64,000 nt of DNA. It comes from Streptomyces fuscichromogenes (GTDB taxonomy: Bacteria > Actinomycetota > Actinomycetes > Streptomycetales > Streptomycetaceae). Under the pieces are notes generated by a model that saw nothing but the letters and a program-made list of their open reading frames with translations, had not been told where the DNA came from and ran no database searches. How positions within the stretch are numbered: position 1 is the stretch's first letter; each line of letters starts with the position of its first letter. The translations under genes and the position numbers were made by a program. Location of the stretch: positions 232,587 to 296,586 of the forward strand of contig NZ_BMML01000006.1 in assembly GCF_014645815.1 (NCBI RefSeq), written 5' to 3'. This document shows positions 32,975-41,988 of the stretch, one piece after another.

Positions 32975-33566
32975 CTAGGAGTCGTCTCCCCTCGAAGGCG
33001 CGGCCGAGGGTGACCTCGTCCGCGTATTCCAGGTCGCCACCCACCGGGAGGCCGCTGGCCAGGCGGGTGACCTTCAGGCCCATGGGTTTGATCATGCGGG
33101 CGAGGTAGGTGGCAGTCGCCTCGCCTTCCAGATTCGGGTCCGTGGCGAGGATCAGCTCGGTGACCGTGCCGTCCGCCAGCCGGGCGAGCAGCTCTCTTAT
33201 CCGCAGGTCGTCGGGGCCGACGCCCTCGATGGGGCTGATCGCGCCGCCGAGCACGTGGTAACGGCCGCGGAACTCGCGGGTGCGCTCGACGGCCACCACG
33301 TCCTTCGGCTCCTCCACCACGCAGATGACCGTCGGGTCGCGGCGGGTGTCGCGGCAGATGTTGCACAGCTCCTCCTGTGCCACGTTGCCGCAGGTCGCGC
33401 AGAAGCGGACCTTCGCCTTCACCTCCAGGAGAGCCTGCGCGAGACGCCGTACGTCGGTCGGCTCGGCCTGCAGGATGTGGAAGGCGATCCGCTGCGCGCT
33501 CTTGGGACCGACGCCGGGCAGCCGCCCCAGCTCGTCGATGAGGTCCTGAACCACGCCTTCGTACAA
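32967..33566 (-). CDS. recR: Recombination mediator RecR
   Basis: This 199-residue protein acts with RecF/RecO to load RecA onto SSB-coated single-stranded gaps. A helix-hairpin-helix (LPGVGPKSAQRIAFHIL, 16-32) precedes a four-cysteine zinc finger (Cys56, Cys59, Cys68, Cys71) and a Toprim domain (ICVVEEPKDVVAVERT; ILATDPNLEGEATATYL). Length equals that of typical RecR. It sits between ybaB and the DUF5063 gene, the common actinobacterial order. Confidence 0.96.
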   Translation of the reverse strand: MYEGVVQDLIDELGRLPGVGPKSAQRIAFHILQAEPTDVRRLAQALLEVKAKVRFCATCGNVAQEELCNICRDTRRDPTVICVVEEPKDVVAVERTREFRGRYHVLGGAISPIEGVGPDDLRIRELLARLADGTVTELILATDPNLEGEATATYLARMIKPMGLKVTRLASGLPVGGDLEYADEVTLGRAFEGRRLLDV

Positions 33567-33659
33567 CGGACTGCCCTTCCTGGAGTCTTTCGGTACGTAC
33601 CGTAGTTGGCTGCCGCCTGTCCTAGGAAGGCGGTACGGGTGTCGCGCGGGCGACGAACA

Positions 33660-34004
33660 TCAGAACGGCAGTCCGGGGATGCCGCTGCCGCCGCCCAGCC
33701 CCTGCGCCAGCGGGCCCAGCTTCTGCTGCTGGAGCGCCTGGGCGTTCGCGTTGGCCGCCTGGACCGCCGCCACGACCAGATCGGCCAGGGTCTCGGTGTC
33801 CTCCGGGTCCACCGCCTTCGGGTCGATCTTCAGCGCCCGCAGCTCGCCGGAGCCGGTCACGGTGGCCCGTACCAGGCCGCCGCCCGCCTGTCCGTCGACC
33901 TCCGTGTTCGCCAGTTCCTCCTGAGCCCGCGCCAGGTCCTGCTGCATCTTCTGGGCCTGCTGGAGCAGCTGCTGCATGTTGGGCTGGCCACCACCGGGGA
34001 TCAC
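33660..34004 (-). CDS. YbaB/EbfC-family nucleoid-associated protein
   Basis: This 114-residue DNA-binding protein has the family core: MQQLLQQAQKMQQDLARAQEELANTEV, then AGGGLVRATVTGSGELRALKIDPKAVDPED and LADLVVAAVQAAN. It likely coats the nucleoid as a dimer. The GTG at 34004 with AGGAG 6 nt upstream is the best start; the frame extends 26 codons further without a good RBS. It lies upstream of recR, 93 bp apart on the same strand. Confidence 0.93.
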   Translation of the reverse strand: MIPGGGQPNMQQLLQQAQKMQQDLARAQEELANTEVDGQAGGGLVRATVTGSGELRALKIDPKAVDPEDTETLADLVVAAVQAANANAQALQQQKLGPLAQGLGGGSGIPGLPF

Positions 34005-34310
34005 GATCAGCTCCTGGGTCGGGTCCGGATTTTCTCTGTTGTGCATGAGCCTACGTGGTCGACGCAGCCATCGCCCCGCCACTCTTTCGAGTGAGATTCC
34101 CGAGAGTCCTATACCTGATCAAGGCCCACTTCCGGGCGGAAAAGAGGCGAAAGCCGGAGCTTCGCCACCCATTGGGCGGTAGGAAGGGTTCCCGTCGTCA
34201 GCATCCATTGTCAGGTCCAGTGCCAGGTCCAGTGCCGGGTCCGGTGCCAGGCCAGGCGTCACGGAACGTGACCGGTCGGGATCGGTTCGGGGTCAGTTAA
34301 GGAGTGCCGG
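34005..34310. other. Divergent intergenic region with 12-bp tandem repeats
   Basis: This 306-bp spacer holds the divergent promoters of ybaB-recR and the SLATT gene. At 34212-34247 there are three 12-bp units (two identical CAGGTCCAGTGC, then CGGGTCCGGTGC). I see no convincing gene; the frames crossing it start weakly and are low-complexity. Confidence 0.55.
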
Positions 34311-35063
34311 GTGGGTCAGCCGGAGATGCAGCCCGAGGGACCGCCTCAGGACGGGCGGGGCGAGGGCGCGGCCGGACTGCGGCCGGGTGATCTGACCGCG
34401 CGGGCGTTCCCGCTCGGGGACTGGGGTGAGCCGGCCGAGCGGCTCGACGAGCTGTACCGCTGGGTGGAGCGCGGGGCGCTGGAGACCGCCGCGTGGTATC
34501 TGACGGACCGGGTGTGGAAGCGGCGGGGGGCGCGGGCGCTGCGCTGCGGGGCGGCGGTGGGGGCGGTGCTGGGGGCCGCGCTGCCGCTGCTGGACCTCAC
34601 CGGAGTGGTCGGCGGGGTCGCGCCCTGGGGGTATCTCGCGCTGCTGATGGCGGTGTCCTGCGTCGGCATCGACCGGTTCTTCGGGGTGACGTCCGGCTGG
34701 ATAAGGGACATGGCCACCGCGCAGGCCGTGCAGCGGCGCCTGCAGGTGCTCCAGTTCGACTGGGCGTCGGAGAGCGTGCGGGAGGTGCTGGGGCCGGCGG
34801 AGGGTACGGCGAGCGAGGCGGCGGACCGGTGCCTGGGGGTGCTGCGGAGGTTCTCGGAGGACGTGACGGAACTGGTCCGTACGGAGACGGCCGACTGGAT
34901 GGTGGAGTTCCGGACGGGGCCGACGCCGCTGGGCATGCAGGCGACGGTGGCGGCGGGGCCGCGGGCCGACGCGGGCCATCTGAACGGCCGGTTTCCGCTG
35001 CCGCCGGGTGCCCACGGGGCTCGGCCGAACATGCCGCGGCAGCGGCCGCCGGACCCGAGGTGA
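34311..35063 (+). CDS. SLATT-domain membrane protein
   Basis: This 250-residue protein follows the SLATT (SMODS/SLOG-associated two-transmembrane) pattern: an amphipathic RWVERGALETAAWYLTDRVWKRRGAR helix, two membrane helices (GAAVGAVLGAALPLLDL; WGYLALLMAVSCVGIDRFFGV), then a long helical domain (WIRDMATAQAVQRRLQVLQFDW). SLATT proteins are effector-like, inferred membrane-perturbing partners in several nucleotide-signalled defence systems. This copy stands alone next to recR-ybaB, a position common in Streptomyces, so it may have a house-keeping role. AAGGAG precedes the GTG. Confidence 0.8.
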   Translation: MGQPEMQPEGPPQDGRGEGAAGLRPGDLTARAFPLGDWGEPAERLDELYRWVERGALETAAWYLTDRVWKRRGARALRCGAAVGAVLGAALPLLDLTGVVGGVAPWGYLALLMAVSCVGIDRFFGVTSGWIRDMATAQAVQRRLQVLQFDWASESVREVLGPAEGTASEAADRCLGVLRRFSEDVTELVRTETADWMVEFRTGPTPLGMQATVAAGPRADAGHLNGRFPLPPGAHGARPNMPRQRPPDPR

Positions 35064-35179
35064 GGGTGCGGGGGCCCGGCGGACGACATTGTCCAGACGC
35101 CCGAATGTCTTGACATCATCAGGGCAGGCCCCCATCGTGAGCAGCGCAGTCGCTGCAACGGTGCGGAGAAGGGCAGCCA

Positions 35180-36337
35180 ATGGACGTGAGAACGGTCGGC
35201 GTCGCCGTCGTCGGATTCGGCTGGATGGGGCGGGTGCACACCCAGGCCTACCAGCGGATTCCGCACCACTTCCCGGAGCTGCCGGTACGCGCCGAGCTGG
35301 TGACCGTGGCCGAGGACGTGCCGGGACGGGCCGAGGAGGCCGCCGCCCGGTTCGGGTTCGCGTCCACCGCCCGGGACTGGCGGGACGTGGCGGCCGACCC
35401 GCGGGTGCACGCCGTCAGCATCACCGCGCCGAACTTCCTGCACCGCGAGATCGGCGTCGCGATGGCCGAGGCCGGCAAGCACATCTGGATCGAGAAGCCG
35501 GTCGGGCTGACCTCCGAGGACGCGCGGGCCGTGGCCGACGCCGTCGCCAAGGCCGGTGTGCGGGGCACCGTGGGCTTCAACTACCGCAACGCGCCCGCCG
35601 TCGCGTACGCCCGTGAGCTGATCGCCTCCGGTGAGCTGGGTGCCGTGACGCATGTCCGCATCCGCCTCTTCAGCGACTACGCGGCCCACCCGGACTCCGC
35701 CCTGACCTGGCGGTACGAGCGGGCGCGGGGTGGCGGGGGCGTCCTCGGCGACCTGGCCTCGCACGGCGTGGACCTGGCCCGCTTCCTGCTCGGCGACATC
35801 GCGTCGCTGGCCGCCGACACTGCTGTGTTCATCCCGGAGCGGGCCCGCCCCACCGGCGCCACCGCCGGTCACACCCTGGCCACCGGCGGCGAGCTCGGCC
35901 CGGTCGAGAACGAGGACTACGTCAACTGCCTGCTGCGCTTCGCCTCCGGCGCCCGGGGTGTCCTGGAGGCCTCCCGGGTCTCGGTGGGCGAGCAGAACAA
36001 CTACGGCTTCGAGGTGCACGGCACCAAGGGCGCCGTGTTCTGGGACTACCGGCGGATGGGCGAGCTGGGCGTCAGCCGCGGCACCTCCTACCAGGACCAG
36101 CCGGTCAGCACGGTGTTCGTCGGCCCCGGCCATGGCGCGTACGGTGCCTTCCAGCCCGGCGCGGCCAACGCCATGGGCTACGACGACCTCAAGGTGATCG
36201 AGGCCCACAACTTCCTGCGGTCCGTCGCCGAGGGCACCTCCTACGGCCCGAGCCTCGACGACGCCGTGCACAGCGCCACCGCCCTCGACGCGATGAGCCG
36301 CTCGGCCGAGCAGGGCACCTGGGTGAGCCTCGGGTGA
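35180..36337 (+). CDS. Gfo/Idh/MocA-family NAD(P)-dependent oxidoreductase
   Basis: This 385-residue dehydrogenase has a Rossmann start (VAVVGFGWMGRVHTQAYQ, 9-27). EKPVGLTSEDARAVADAV holds the conserved catalytic-site EKP motif, followed by the C-terminal alpha/beta domain with GGGGVLGDLASHGVDLARFLLGD (catalytic His/Asp). GGAGAAGG lies 8 nt before the ATG. Members oxidise or reduce sugars, inositol or their derivatives; the specific substrate is unknown. Confidence 0.93.
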   Translation: MDVRTVGVAVVGFGWMGRVHTQAYQRIPHHFPELPVRAELVTVAEDVPGRAEEAAARFGFASTARDWRDVAADPRVHAVSITAPNFLHREIGVAMAEAGKHIWIEKPVGLTSEDARAVADAVAKAGVRGTVGFNYRNAPAVAYARELIASGELGAVTHVRIRLFSDYAAHPDSALTWRYERARGGGGVLGDLASHGVDLARFLLGDIASLAADTAVFIPERARPTGATAGHTLATGGELGPVENEDYVNCLLRFASGARGVLEASRVSVGEQNNYGFEVHGTKGAVFWDYRRMGELGVSRGTSYQDQPVSTVFVGPGHGAYGAFQPGAANAMGYDDLKVIEAHNFLRSVAEGTSYGPSLDDAVHSATALDAMSRSAEQGTWVSLG

Positions 36338-36350
36338 CGAGGAGCCGCGC

Positions 36351-36740
36351 TCACAGGTCGATGACGGACGTCAGTCCGCCGTCGACCAGGATGTCCGCGC
36401 CGGTGACGAACGCGGACAGGCCGCTCGCGAGACAGAGCACCGCGTACGCGATGTCCTCCGGTGCGCCCACCGTGCGCAGTGGAGTGCGCCCGGCGATGTG
36501 ACCGCGCCCTTCGGGCCGGGAGAGACGGTCCCTGGTCATGCCGGTGAGGATCACGCCGGGGCTGATCGAGTTGACCCGGATGCCCTCCGGCCCGAGTTCG
36601 GCCGCGAGCCGGCGCGTGAGCGCGAGGACCGCGCCCTTGGTGGCGGTGCAGGCGGGGAAGGCGAGGCCGCCGTGGCCCGTCATCGAGGAGATCTGGATGA
36701 TGCCGGCGGGGCGGCCCATGTGCGGAACGACGGCCTTGAG
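36351..36740 (-). pseudogene. Decayed SDR oxidoreductase (3' remnant)
   Basis: The minus strand encodes the C-terminal half of a short-chain dehydrogenase: LKAVVPHMGRPAGIIQISSM, then FPACTATKGAVLALTRRLAAELGPEGIRVNSISPGVI, ending in GADILVDGGLTSVIDL. The Rossmann N-terminus with its TGxxxGxG motif is absent; homology stops at ~36740, just before the 3' end of the PstS-like gene. The catalytic Tyr of YxxxK is Cys (CTATK). Both facts indicate a non-functional remnant. It is convergent with the Gfo/Idh/MocA gene. Confidence 0.75.
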
Positions 36741-36790
36741 GCGAGCCGGAAGTGCTCTGCCGCGCCGAACGGGACGGCCATCGCACCGCG

Positions 36791-38317
36791 TCACGCGCAC
36801 AGCTTCATCCCCACCGGCGTGTAACAGGGCACATGCCCGTACGACCGGATCACGTCCTCGCCGTTGCCCTTCACGACGTACGCCAGGAAGCTCGACGCCA
36901 GTGAGTCGGCCGCCGGTCTGCCGTAGGTGTACGCGTACTCGATCTCGCGGTACGGGTAGCGGCTCACGCCCCGTTCGATCGCCTCCACCGAGGGGGCGTC
37001 GGCGTCCAGCGAGAGGATGTGCAGGCCCTTGGCGCCCTCCGCCACGTTCAGCTCGGCGTAGCCGACCGCCCCCTTCAGCCCGGCCACCTCCGCCAGCACC
37101 TGGTCGGTCGAGTCCAGCTCGCAGCGGATCACCTTCGCCGTCGGGTCGTCCTTGTGCACGCAGTCGACGGAGGAGTTGGCGATCTCGCCGCGCCCCAGCA
37201 CCCGCCGCTGGAACACCTGCCGGGTACCGGAGTTGGCGTCCCGGCTGACCAGGTGCACCGGCAGGTCGGGGCCGCCCAGTTGCTTCCAGTCGGTGATCTC
37301 GCCCCGGTACAGCCGCCGCACGTCGGCCGTGGTGAGGTTCCGCAGCGACACGTCGTCGTTCACGACCAGCGCGAAGACCACCAGGGCGACCCTGTTCTCG
37401 GTCAGCTCGGGCATGTCGGCGGGCTTGGGGCCGTCGGAGAGCGCCAGGACCGCCGGGGAGCCCTTCTTCGCGTCCGTCCCGGCGCCGTCCAGCTCCCTGA
37501 TCCCGGCGGTCGAGCCGTGCGCGTCGACGGTGATCGACGCGCCCTCGCACTCCCGCTCGTACTTCTTCGCCGCGTCCTGCATCACCGGAGCGAAGGCGGT
37601 CGAACCGATGACCCGCAGCGAGCCCTTCGCGCAGCCGATCGGCGGCGGGTTGTCGTCGCGGGCCACGACGATCGTGGCGAGGGTGAGGACGCTGAACGTC
37701 AGCATGATGGTGATCAGCCGGGAGGCCCGGCTGAACAGGGGCGTGGCGTCGTCCGGGGTGGCGCTGCGGTTGGGGTGCACCTCGCCGTCGTGGAGTCCGC
37801 CGACGATCCTGATGTCCCGGCCGACGTCACCGCCGGACAGCAGCACGAGCAGCTTGAAGTGCTCGCCGTGGTTGAGCGGGACCCGCGGGATGCGCAGGGT
37901 GTTGCCCGCATAGCCGAAGCCGCGCTCCGGGGTGAAGTGCGGCATGAGGTGGTCGCTGTCGGTGGGCTGGGTGACCGAGACGCCCCGGATCACCCGGTCG
38001 GTGAACACCGCGGTGAGACCGTGCAGTTCGGGGCTGGTGTAGTCGTCGCGGCCGATGCCCTGGGAGCCGTCGTTCTCGATGCGCAGCAGGACCAGGGTGG
38101 CGTCGGTCATGTCCGGGGCCTCGTCGAAGAGGCCCAGGCGTCTGCCGATCCGGCCGGACCGGACGTCGTCTCCGATCGGGTTGTCCATCTGCACGCGGTA
38201 CCCGATCCGCTTGCGGCGCGGGACCCGGCGTTCGTACCAGAAGATGCCCGCCGAGGCCACGATGCCGAGCACCGCGGTGCCCACGGCGACGATGTTCTCC
38301 GCGCTCAGCCACTCCAT
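36791..38317 (-). CDS. Membrane-anchored PstS-like substrate-binding protein
   Basis: This 508-residue protein combines an N-terminal helix (residues ~9-27), a ~165-residue beta-rich domain, a second helix (LITIMLTFSVLTLATIVVA, ~201-219) and a phosphate-binding-protein-like domain (KGSLRVIGSTAFAPVMQDAA; GSTAGIRELDGAG; VHLVSRDANSGTRQVFQRRVLG). The PBP domain matches PstS, but there are no permease genes nearby. The extra intracellular domain suggests a sensor or anchoring role rather than ordinary transport. It follows the Ser/Thr kinase gene on the same strand. Confidence 0.82.
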   Translation of the reverse strand: MEWLSAENIVAVGTAVLGIVASAGIFWYERRVPRRKRIGYRVQMDNPIGDDVRSGRIGRRLGLFDEAPDMTDATLVLLRIENDGSQGIGRDDYTSPELHGLTAVFTDRVIRGVSVTQPTDSDHLMPHFTPERGFGYAGNTLRIPRVPLNHGEHFKLLVLLSGGDVGRDIRIVGGLHDGEVHPNRSATPDDATPLFSRASRLITIMLTFSVLTLATIVVARDDNPPPIGCAKGSLRVIGSTAFAPVMQDAAKKYERECEGASITVDAHGSTAGIRELDGAGTDAKKGSPAVLALSDGPKPADMPELTENRVALVVFALVVNDDVSLRNLTTADVRRLYRGEITDWKQLGGPDLPVHLVSRDANSGTRQVFQRRVLGRGEIANSSVDCVHKDDPTAKVIRCELDSTDQVLAEVAGLKGAVGYAELNVAEGAKGLHILSLDADAPSVEAIERGVSRYPYREIEYAYTYGRPAADSLASSFLAYVVKGNGEDVIRSYGHVPCYTPVGMKLCA

Positions 38318-38452
38318 GTGGGTGCCCCCGCAACTCCCCGGAGCCGGATGAATGGGGTCACCGTAAGAGGCCGCGAGGAGCCGTGGAGGGACAATTCGGT
38401 CACCCGCGCGAGAGTTCGCCGGACGTTCAACTACCCCATATTTGGCCTTTGT

Positions 38453-40270
38453 TCATTCCTTGCTGTAGGTCAGGCTCTCGTCGCCGTCCTTCGTCACGCG
38501 CTTCAGCTTGCCGCCCGACAGCAGGGTCACCTCGGTGGCCTCTCCGGCGCTGCACGACGAACGGGGCTTGCCGGACGTGACCTTGGACGGGCCGATCTCC
38601 AACGGGCCGCCGGAGCCGGGCTTCCTGGCGAGCTCGGCCGTGAACTCGCAGTGGTAGCCGGGGCCGTCGGCCACCAGGGTGAGGACCTTGTCGCCCACGG
38701 CGCCCTGGCGAATGGTCAGTTCGCGGGTGTTGTGGCCGGTGTCGTTGTCTATCGACGTGTCCCAGGTACCGAGGAAGCCGCTGGGGACCGTGCCCTTCGG
38801 AGCGGCCGAGGAGGAGGGCGACTTCGTGGGCGTCGGCTCGTCCGAGGCGGTGGGGGCGGTGGCCGACGGGGTGGCGGTGGCCCGGCCGGCCGCCTTGTCG
38901 TCCGCGCCGTCGCCGCCGCTGTTCATGAGCGCGTACACCGAGCCGCCCGCCGCCAGTATCACGATCAGCGCGATGGTGACGAGAAGGGCGGTGGAGCGGG
39001 GGGTGCGGCGGGTCTCGTCGGCGGGGGTGGGGTCGGGGTCGTAGAGGGGAGGCGGGGGGACGTAGACCTGGGTGGGGTCGGGGGTGAGGTCGGGGGAGGT
39101 CTCCGCGTACGGGTTGTACGGCGGCTGCGGGTGCTGGTGGGGCTGGTTCTGGTAGCCGTAGGCCGGGTGGGCGGGGGCGTGTTCGGGGGACGGGGTGCCG
39201 AGTGCCGGCTGCGGGTGGTCCGTGGCCGGTCGCGCCCCCGCGGCGGCGGCCGCGGATTCGGCACCGCCCCGCACCCCTTGGGCGGTCGGCCCCTGCGCCC
39301 ATCGACTCGTCGCCGCGGACGCGGGTGCCTCGTGCAGGACCCCGTGGATCGTCGGGTCCTCCACCTCCAGCAGTTCCACGGCGTGGCGGCCCAGTTGGGC
39401 GACCAGGGTGCCCGGCAGCCAGGGCTCCCTGGCGCGGCCCTCCCAGACCGTGGCGCCCGCTCCCGTCCGGGTCAGGATCGCGTCCAGCGTCGGACGTGCC
39501 TGCGGGTCCTTGCGCAGACAGTCGCGGACCACGTCGGCGATGTCCTCGGGGAGGCCGGAGAGGTCGGGTTCCTCCTGGGCGATCCGGAACATCAGGGCGT
39601 GCGCGCCGCCCTCGGCGGAGCCGAAGGGAACCCGGCCGGTGGCCGCGTAGGCGAGCACCGAGCCGAGGCAGAAGACGTCGCAGGCCGGTGTGATCCGGTC
39701 GCCGCGGACCTGCTCGGGGGCCATGAAGCCGGGCGAGCCGAGGAGCGAGCCGGTCTGGGTGAGCCGTTCGCCGGGCAGCGTCTCCAGCGCCCGCGCGATG
39801 CCGAAGTCGATGACCCGGGGGCCCTCTATGGTGAGCATCACGTTGGACGGCTTCAGGTCGCGGTGGACGATCCCGGCCGCGTGGATGTTGCCCAGCGCGT
39901 GCGCGAGCCCGGCGGCGAGGATGCGCACCGACCGCTCGGGCAGTGGCCCGTGGTCGTGCTCCACGACCCGCTGCAGGCTCGGCCCGGCCACATAGCCGGT
40001 GGCCACCCAGGGCACGGCGGCCTCGGTGTCGGCGTCCAGCACGGGCGCCGTCCAGAACCCGCCGACCCGCTGGGCGTTGCGCACCTCCTGGCGGAAGCGC
40101 TCGCGGAACTCCTCGTGCTCGGCGAGCTCCGCCCGCACCAGTTTCACGGCGACCGTACGGCCGCGCTCCGACCGGGCGAGGTACACGTGCCCCATCCCGC
40201 CCGCGCCCAGCCGGGCCAGCAGCCGGTAGCGCCCGATGTGCTGCGGATCCCCCGGCCCCAGCTTCTCCAT
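38453..40270 (-). CDS. Membrane receptor-type serine/threonine protein kinase
   Basis: This 605-residue Hanks-type kinase has a glycine loop GAGGMGHVYLA, ATP-binding Lys43, HRDLKPSN with catalytic Asp138, and DFGIA (155-159). It has a long Pro/Ala/Gly-rich juxtamembrane linker, a membrane helix (LLVTIALIVILAAGGSVYALM, about 430-450), and an extracytoplasmic Ser/Thr/Pro region ending in a ~120-residue domain (VPSGFLGTWDTSIDNDTGHN). No PASTA repeats are present. It would phosphorylate proteins in response to an extracytoplasmic cue. It is divergent from the aminotransferase gene. Confidence 0.93.
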   Translation of the reverse strand: MEKLGPGDPQHIGRYRLLARLGAGGMGHVYLARSERGRTVAVKLVRAELAEHEEFRERFRQEVRNAQRVGGFWTAPVLDADTEAAVPWVATGYVAGPSLQRVVEHDHGPLPERSVRILAAGLAHALGNIHAAGIVHRDLKPSNVMLTIEGPRVIDFGIARALETLPGERLTQTGSLLGSPGFMAPEQVRGDRITPACDVFCLGSVLAYAATGRVPFGSAEGGAHALMFRIAQEEPDLSGLPEDIADVVRDCLRKDPQARPTLDAILTRTGAGATVWEGRAREPWLPGTLVAQLGRHAVELLEVEDPTIHGVLHEAPASAATSRWAQGPTAQGVRGGAESAAAAAGARPATDHPQPALGTPSPEHAPAHPAYGYQNQPHQHPQPPYNPYAETSPDLTPDPTQVYVPPPPLYDPDPTPADETRRTPRSTALLVTIALIVILAAGGSVYALMNSGGDGADDKAAGRATATPSATAPTASDEPTPTKSPSSSAAPKGTVPSGFLGTWDTSIDNDTGHNTRELTIRQGAVGDKVLTLVADGPGYHCEFTAELARKPGSGGPLEIGPSKVTSGKPRSSCSAGEATEVTLLSGGKLKRVTKDGDESLTYSKE

Positions 40271-40479
40271 GGCAGATCCGCCCCTCGCTCACACTTGTGA
40301 TCGAACCGAGAATAATGCGGCCGTTCCGGGGAACGCGCCGCGCCATGTCTACGGTTACGTAACAGGCACCGCCGCCCGGCCGTTTCCCCAGGCTGTGGAC
40401 AACCTGTCGCGGAATCCCCCCGCCCACGGAACATGTCGCCGATATCGCTCCCCCACCGGACGCTCCTACGCTCCGGGCC

Positions 40480-41838
40480 ATGACCCCTCAGCCCAACCCC
40501 CAGGCCGGTGCCGCCGTGAAGGCGGCCGATCGTGCGCACGTCTTCCACTCCTGGTCCGCGCAGGACCTCATCGACCCGCTCGCCGTGGCCGGCGCCGAAG
40601 GGTCGTACTTCTGGGACTACGACGGCCGGCGCTACCTGGACTTCACCAGCGGGCTCGTCTTCACCAACATCGGCTACCAGCACCCGAAGGTCGTCGCCGC
40701 CATCCAGGAGCAGGCCGCGAAGATGACCACCTTCGCGCCCGCCTTCGCCGTCGAGGCGCGGTCGGAGGCGGCCCGGCTGATCGCCGAGCGCACGCCCGGC
40801 GACCTGGACAAGATCTTCTTCACCAACGGCGGCGCGGACGCCGTCGAGCACGCCGTCCGGATGGCCCGGCTGCACACCGGACGCCCGAAGGTGCTGTCCG
40901 CCTACCGCTCGTACCACGGCGGCACCCAGCAGGCGATCAACCTCACCGGTGACCCGCGGCGCTGGGCCTCCGACGGCGCCGCCGCCGGGGTCGTGCACTT
41001 CTGGGCGCCCTTCCTCTACCGCTCCCGCTTCTACGCGGAGACCGAGGAGCAGGAGACCGCGCGGGCGCTGGAGCACCTGGAGACCACGATCGCGTTCGAG
41101 GGGCCGGGGACGGTCGCGGCGATCGTGCTGGAGACCATCCCCGGGACCGCCGGGATCATGGTTCCCCCGGCCGGATACCTGGCGGGGGTCCGGGAGCTCT
41201 GCGACCGGTACGGGATCGTCTTCGTCCTGGACGAGGTGATGGCCGGGTTCGGGCGGACCGGTGAGTGGTTCGCCGCCGACCTGTTCGGGGTCGTACCCGA
41301 CCTGATGACCTTCGCCAAGGGCGTGAACAGCGGGTACGTGCCGCTGGGCGGCGTCGCCATCGGCCCGGAGATCGCCGAGACCTTCGCCAGGCGGCCCTAC
41401 CCGGGCGGGCTGACGTACTCCGGGCACCCGCTGGCCTGTGCCGCCGCCGTCGCCACCATCGACGTGATGGCGGAGGAGGGGGTCGTGGAGAACGCGAAGC
41501 GGCTGGGGGCCGAGGTCGTCGGACCCGCGCTCGCCGCGCTCGCCGAGCGGCACCCGAGCGTCGGCGAGGTCCGCGGGGTCGGCATGTTCTGGGCGCTCGA
41601 CCTGGTGCGGAACCGGGCGACCCGGGAGCCGCTGGTGCCGTACAACGCGGCCGGGGAGACGAACGCGGCGATGGCCGCCTTCGGTGCCGCGGCGAAGAAG
41701 CAGGGGCTGTGGCCGTTCGTGAACATGAACCGGACGCATGTCGTGCCGCCGTGCAATGTGAGTGAGGCGGAGCTGAAGGAGGGGTTCGCGGCGCTGGACG
41801 CTGCGCTGAGCGTGGCCGACGAGTTCACGGTGGCGTAG
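40480..41838 (+). CDS. Class III (omega-type) PLP aminotransferase
   Basis: This 452-residue fold-type I aminotransferase has WDYDGRRYLDFTSGLVFTNIGYQHP, GGADAVEHAVRMAR, VFVLDEVMAGFGRTGEW and the PLP-binding Lys280 in TFAKGVNSGYVPLGGV. The class includes beta-alanine/taurine-pyruvate, 4-aminobutyrate and ornithine aminotransferases; specificity is not evident. It is followed by a TTCG-capped terminator hairpin and then the GntR gene, which may or may not regulate it. It is divergent from the kinase across a ~200-bp promoter region. Confidence 0.9.
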   Translation: MTPQPNPQAGAAVKAADRAHVFHSWSAQDLIDPLAVAGAEGSYFWDYDGRRYLDFTSGLVFTNIGYQHPKVVAAIQEQAAKMTTFAPAFAVEARSEAARLIAERTPGDLDKIFFTNGGADAVEHAVRMARLHTGRPKVLSAYRSYHGGTQQAINLTGDPRRWASDGAAAGVVHFWAPFLYRSRFYAETEEQETARALEHLETTIAFEGPGTVAAIVLETIPGTAGIMVPPAGYLAGVRELCDRYGIVFVLDEVMAGFGRTGEWFAADLFGVVPDLMTFAKGVNSGYVPLGGVAIGPEIAETFARRPYPGGLTYSGHPLACAAAVATIDVMAEEGVVENAKRLGAEVVGPALAALAERHPSVGEVRGVGMFWALDLVRNRATREPLVPYNAAGETNAAMAAFGAAAKKQGLWPFVNMNRTHVVPPCNVSEAELKEGFAALDAALSVADEFTVA

Positions 41839-41872
41839 GGCCGCGTTCGGCTGCGGGCCCGGTGGGGGCTGG

Positions 41873-41906
41873 GCGCGCAGTTCCCCGCGCCCCTTCGGGG
41901 GCGCGG
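41873..41906 (+). terminator. TTCG-tetraloop hairpin with dispersed 23-bp repeat, copy 2
   Basis: A perfect 9-bp GC stem (CCGCGCCCC/GGGGCGCGG, 41885-41906) capped by TTCG follows the aminotransferase gene. It has no U-tract, typical of streptomycete terminators. Positions 41873-41895 repeat 15908-15930 exactly. Confidence 0.7.
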
Positions 41907-41988
41907 CTCTCACGCTTCTCACAGGCGACCCACGGGTAGCTTCCCGGGTACAGAAGGAGTACGCCCGGAACCCGAACGCGTAAGGTGG

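Noticed and set aside
34212..34247. 12-bp repeats considered as replication iterons
   Set aside because: Only three units, no DnaA boxes or replication genes nearby; they are probably slippage repeats in a promoter spacer.
37019..40300. Long plus-strand frame opposite the PstS-like and kinase genes
   Set aside because: Translation is Gly/Arg/Val-rich with no domain; the minus-strand genes have complete kinase and PBP motifs.
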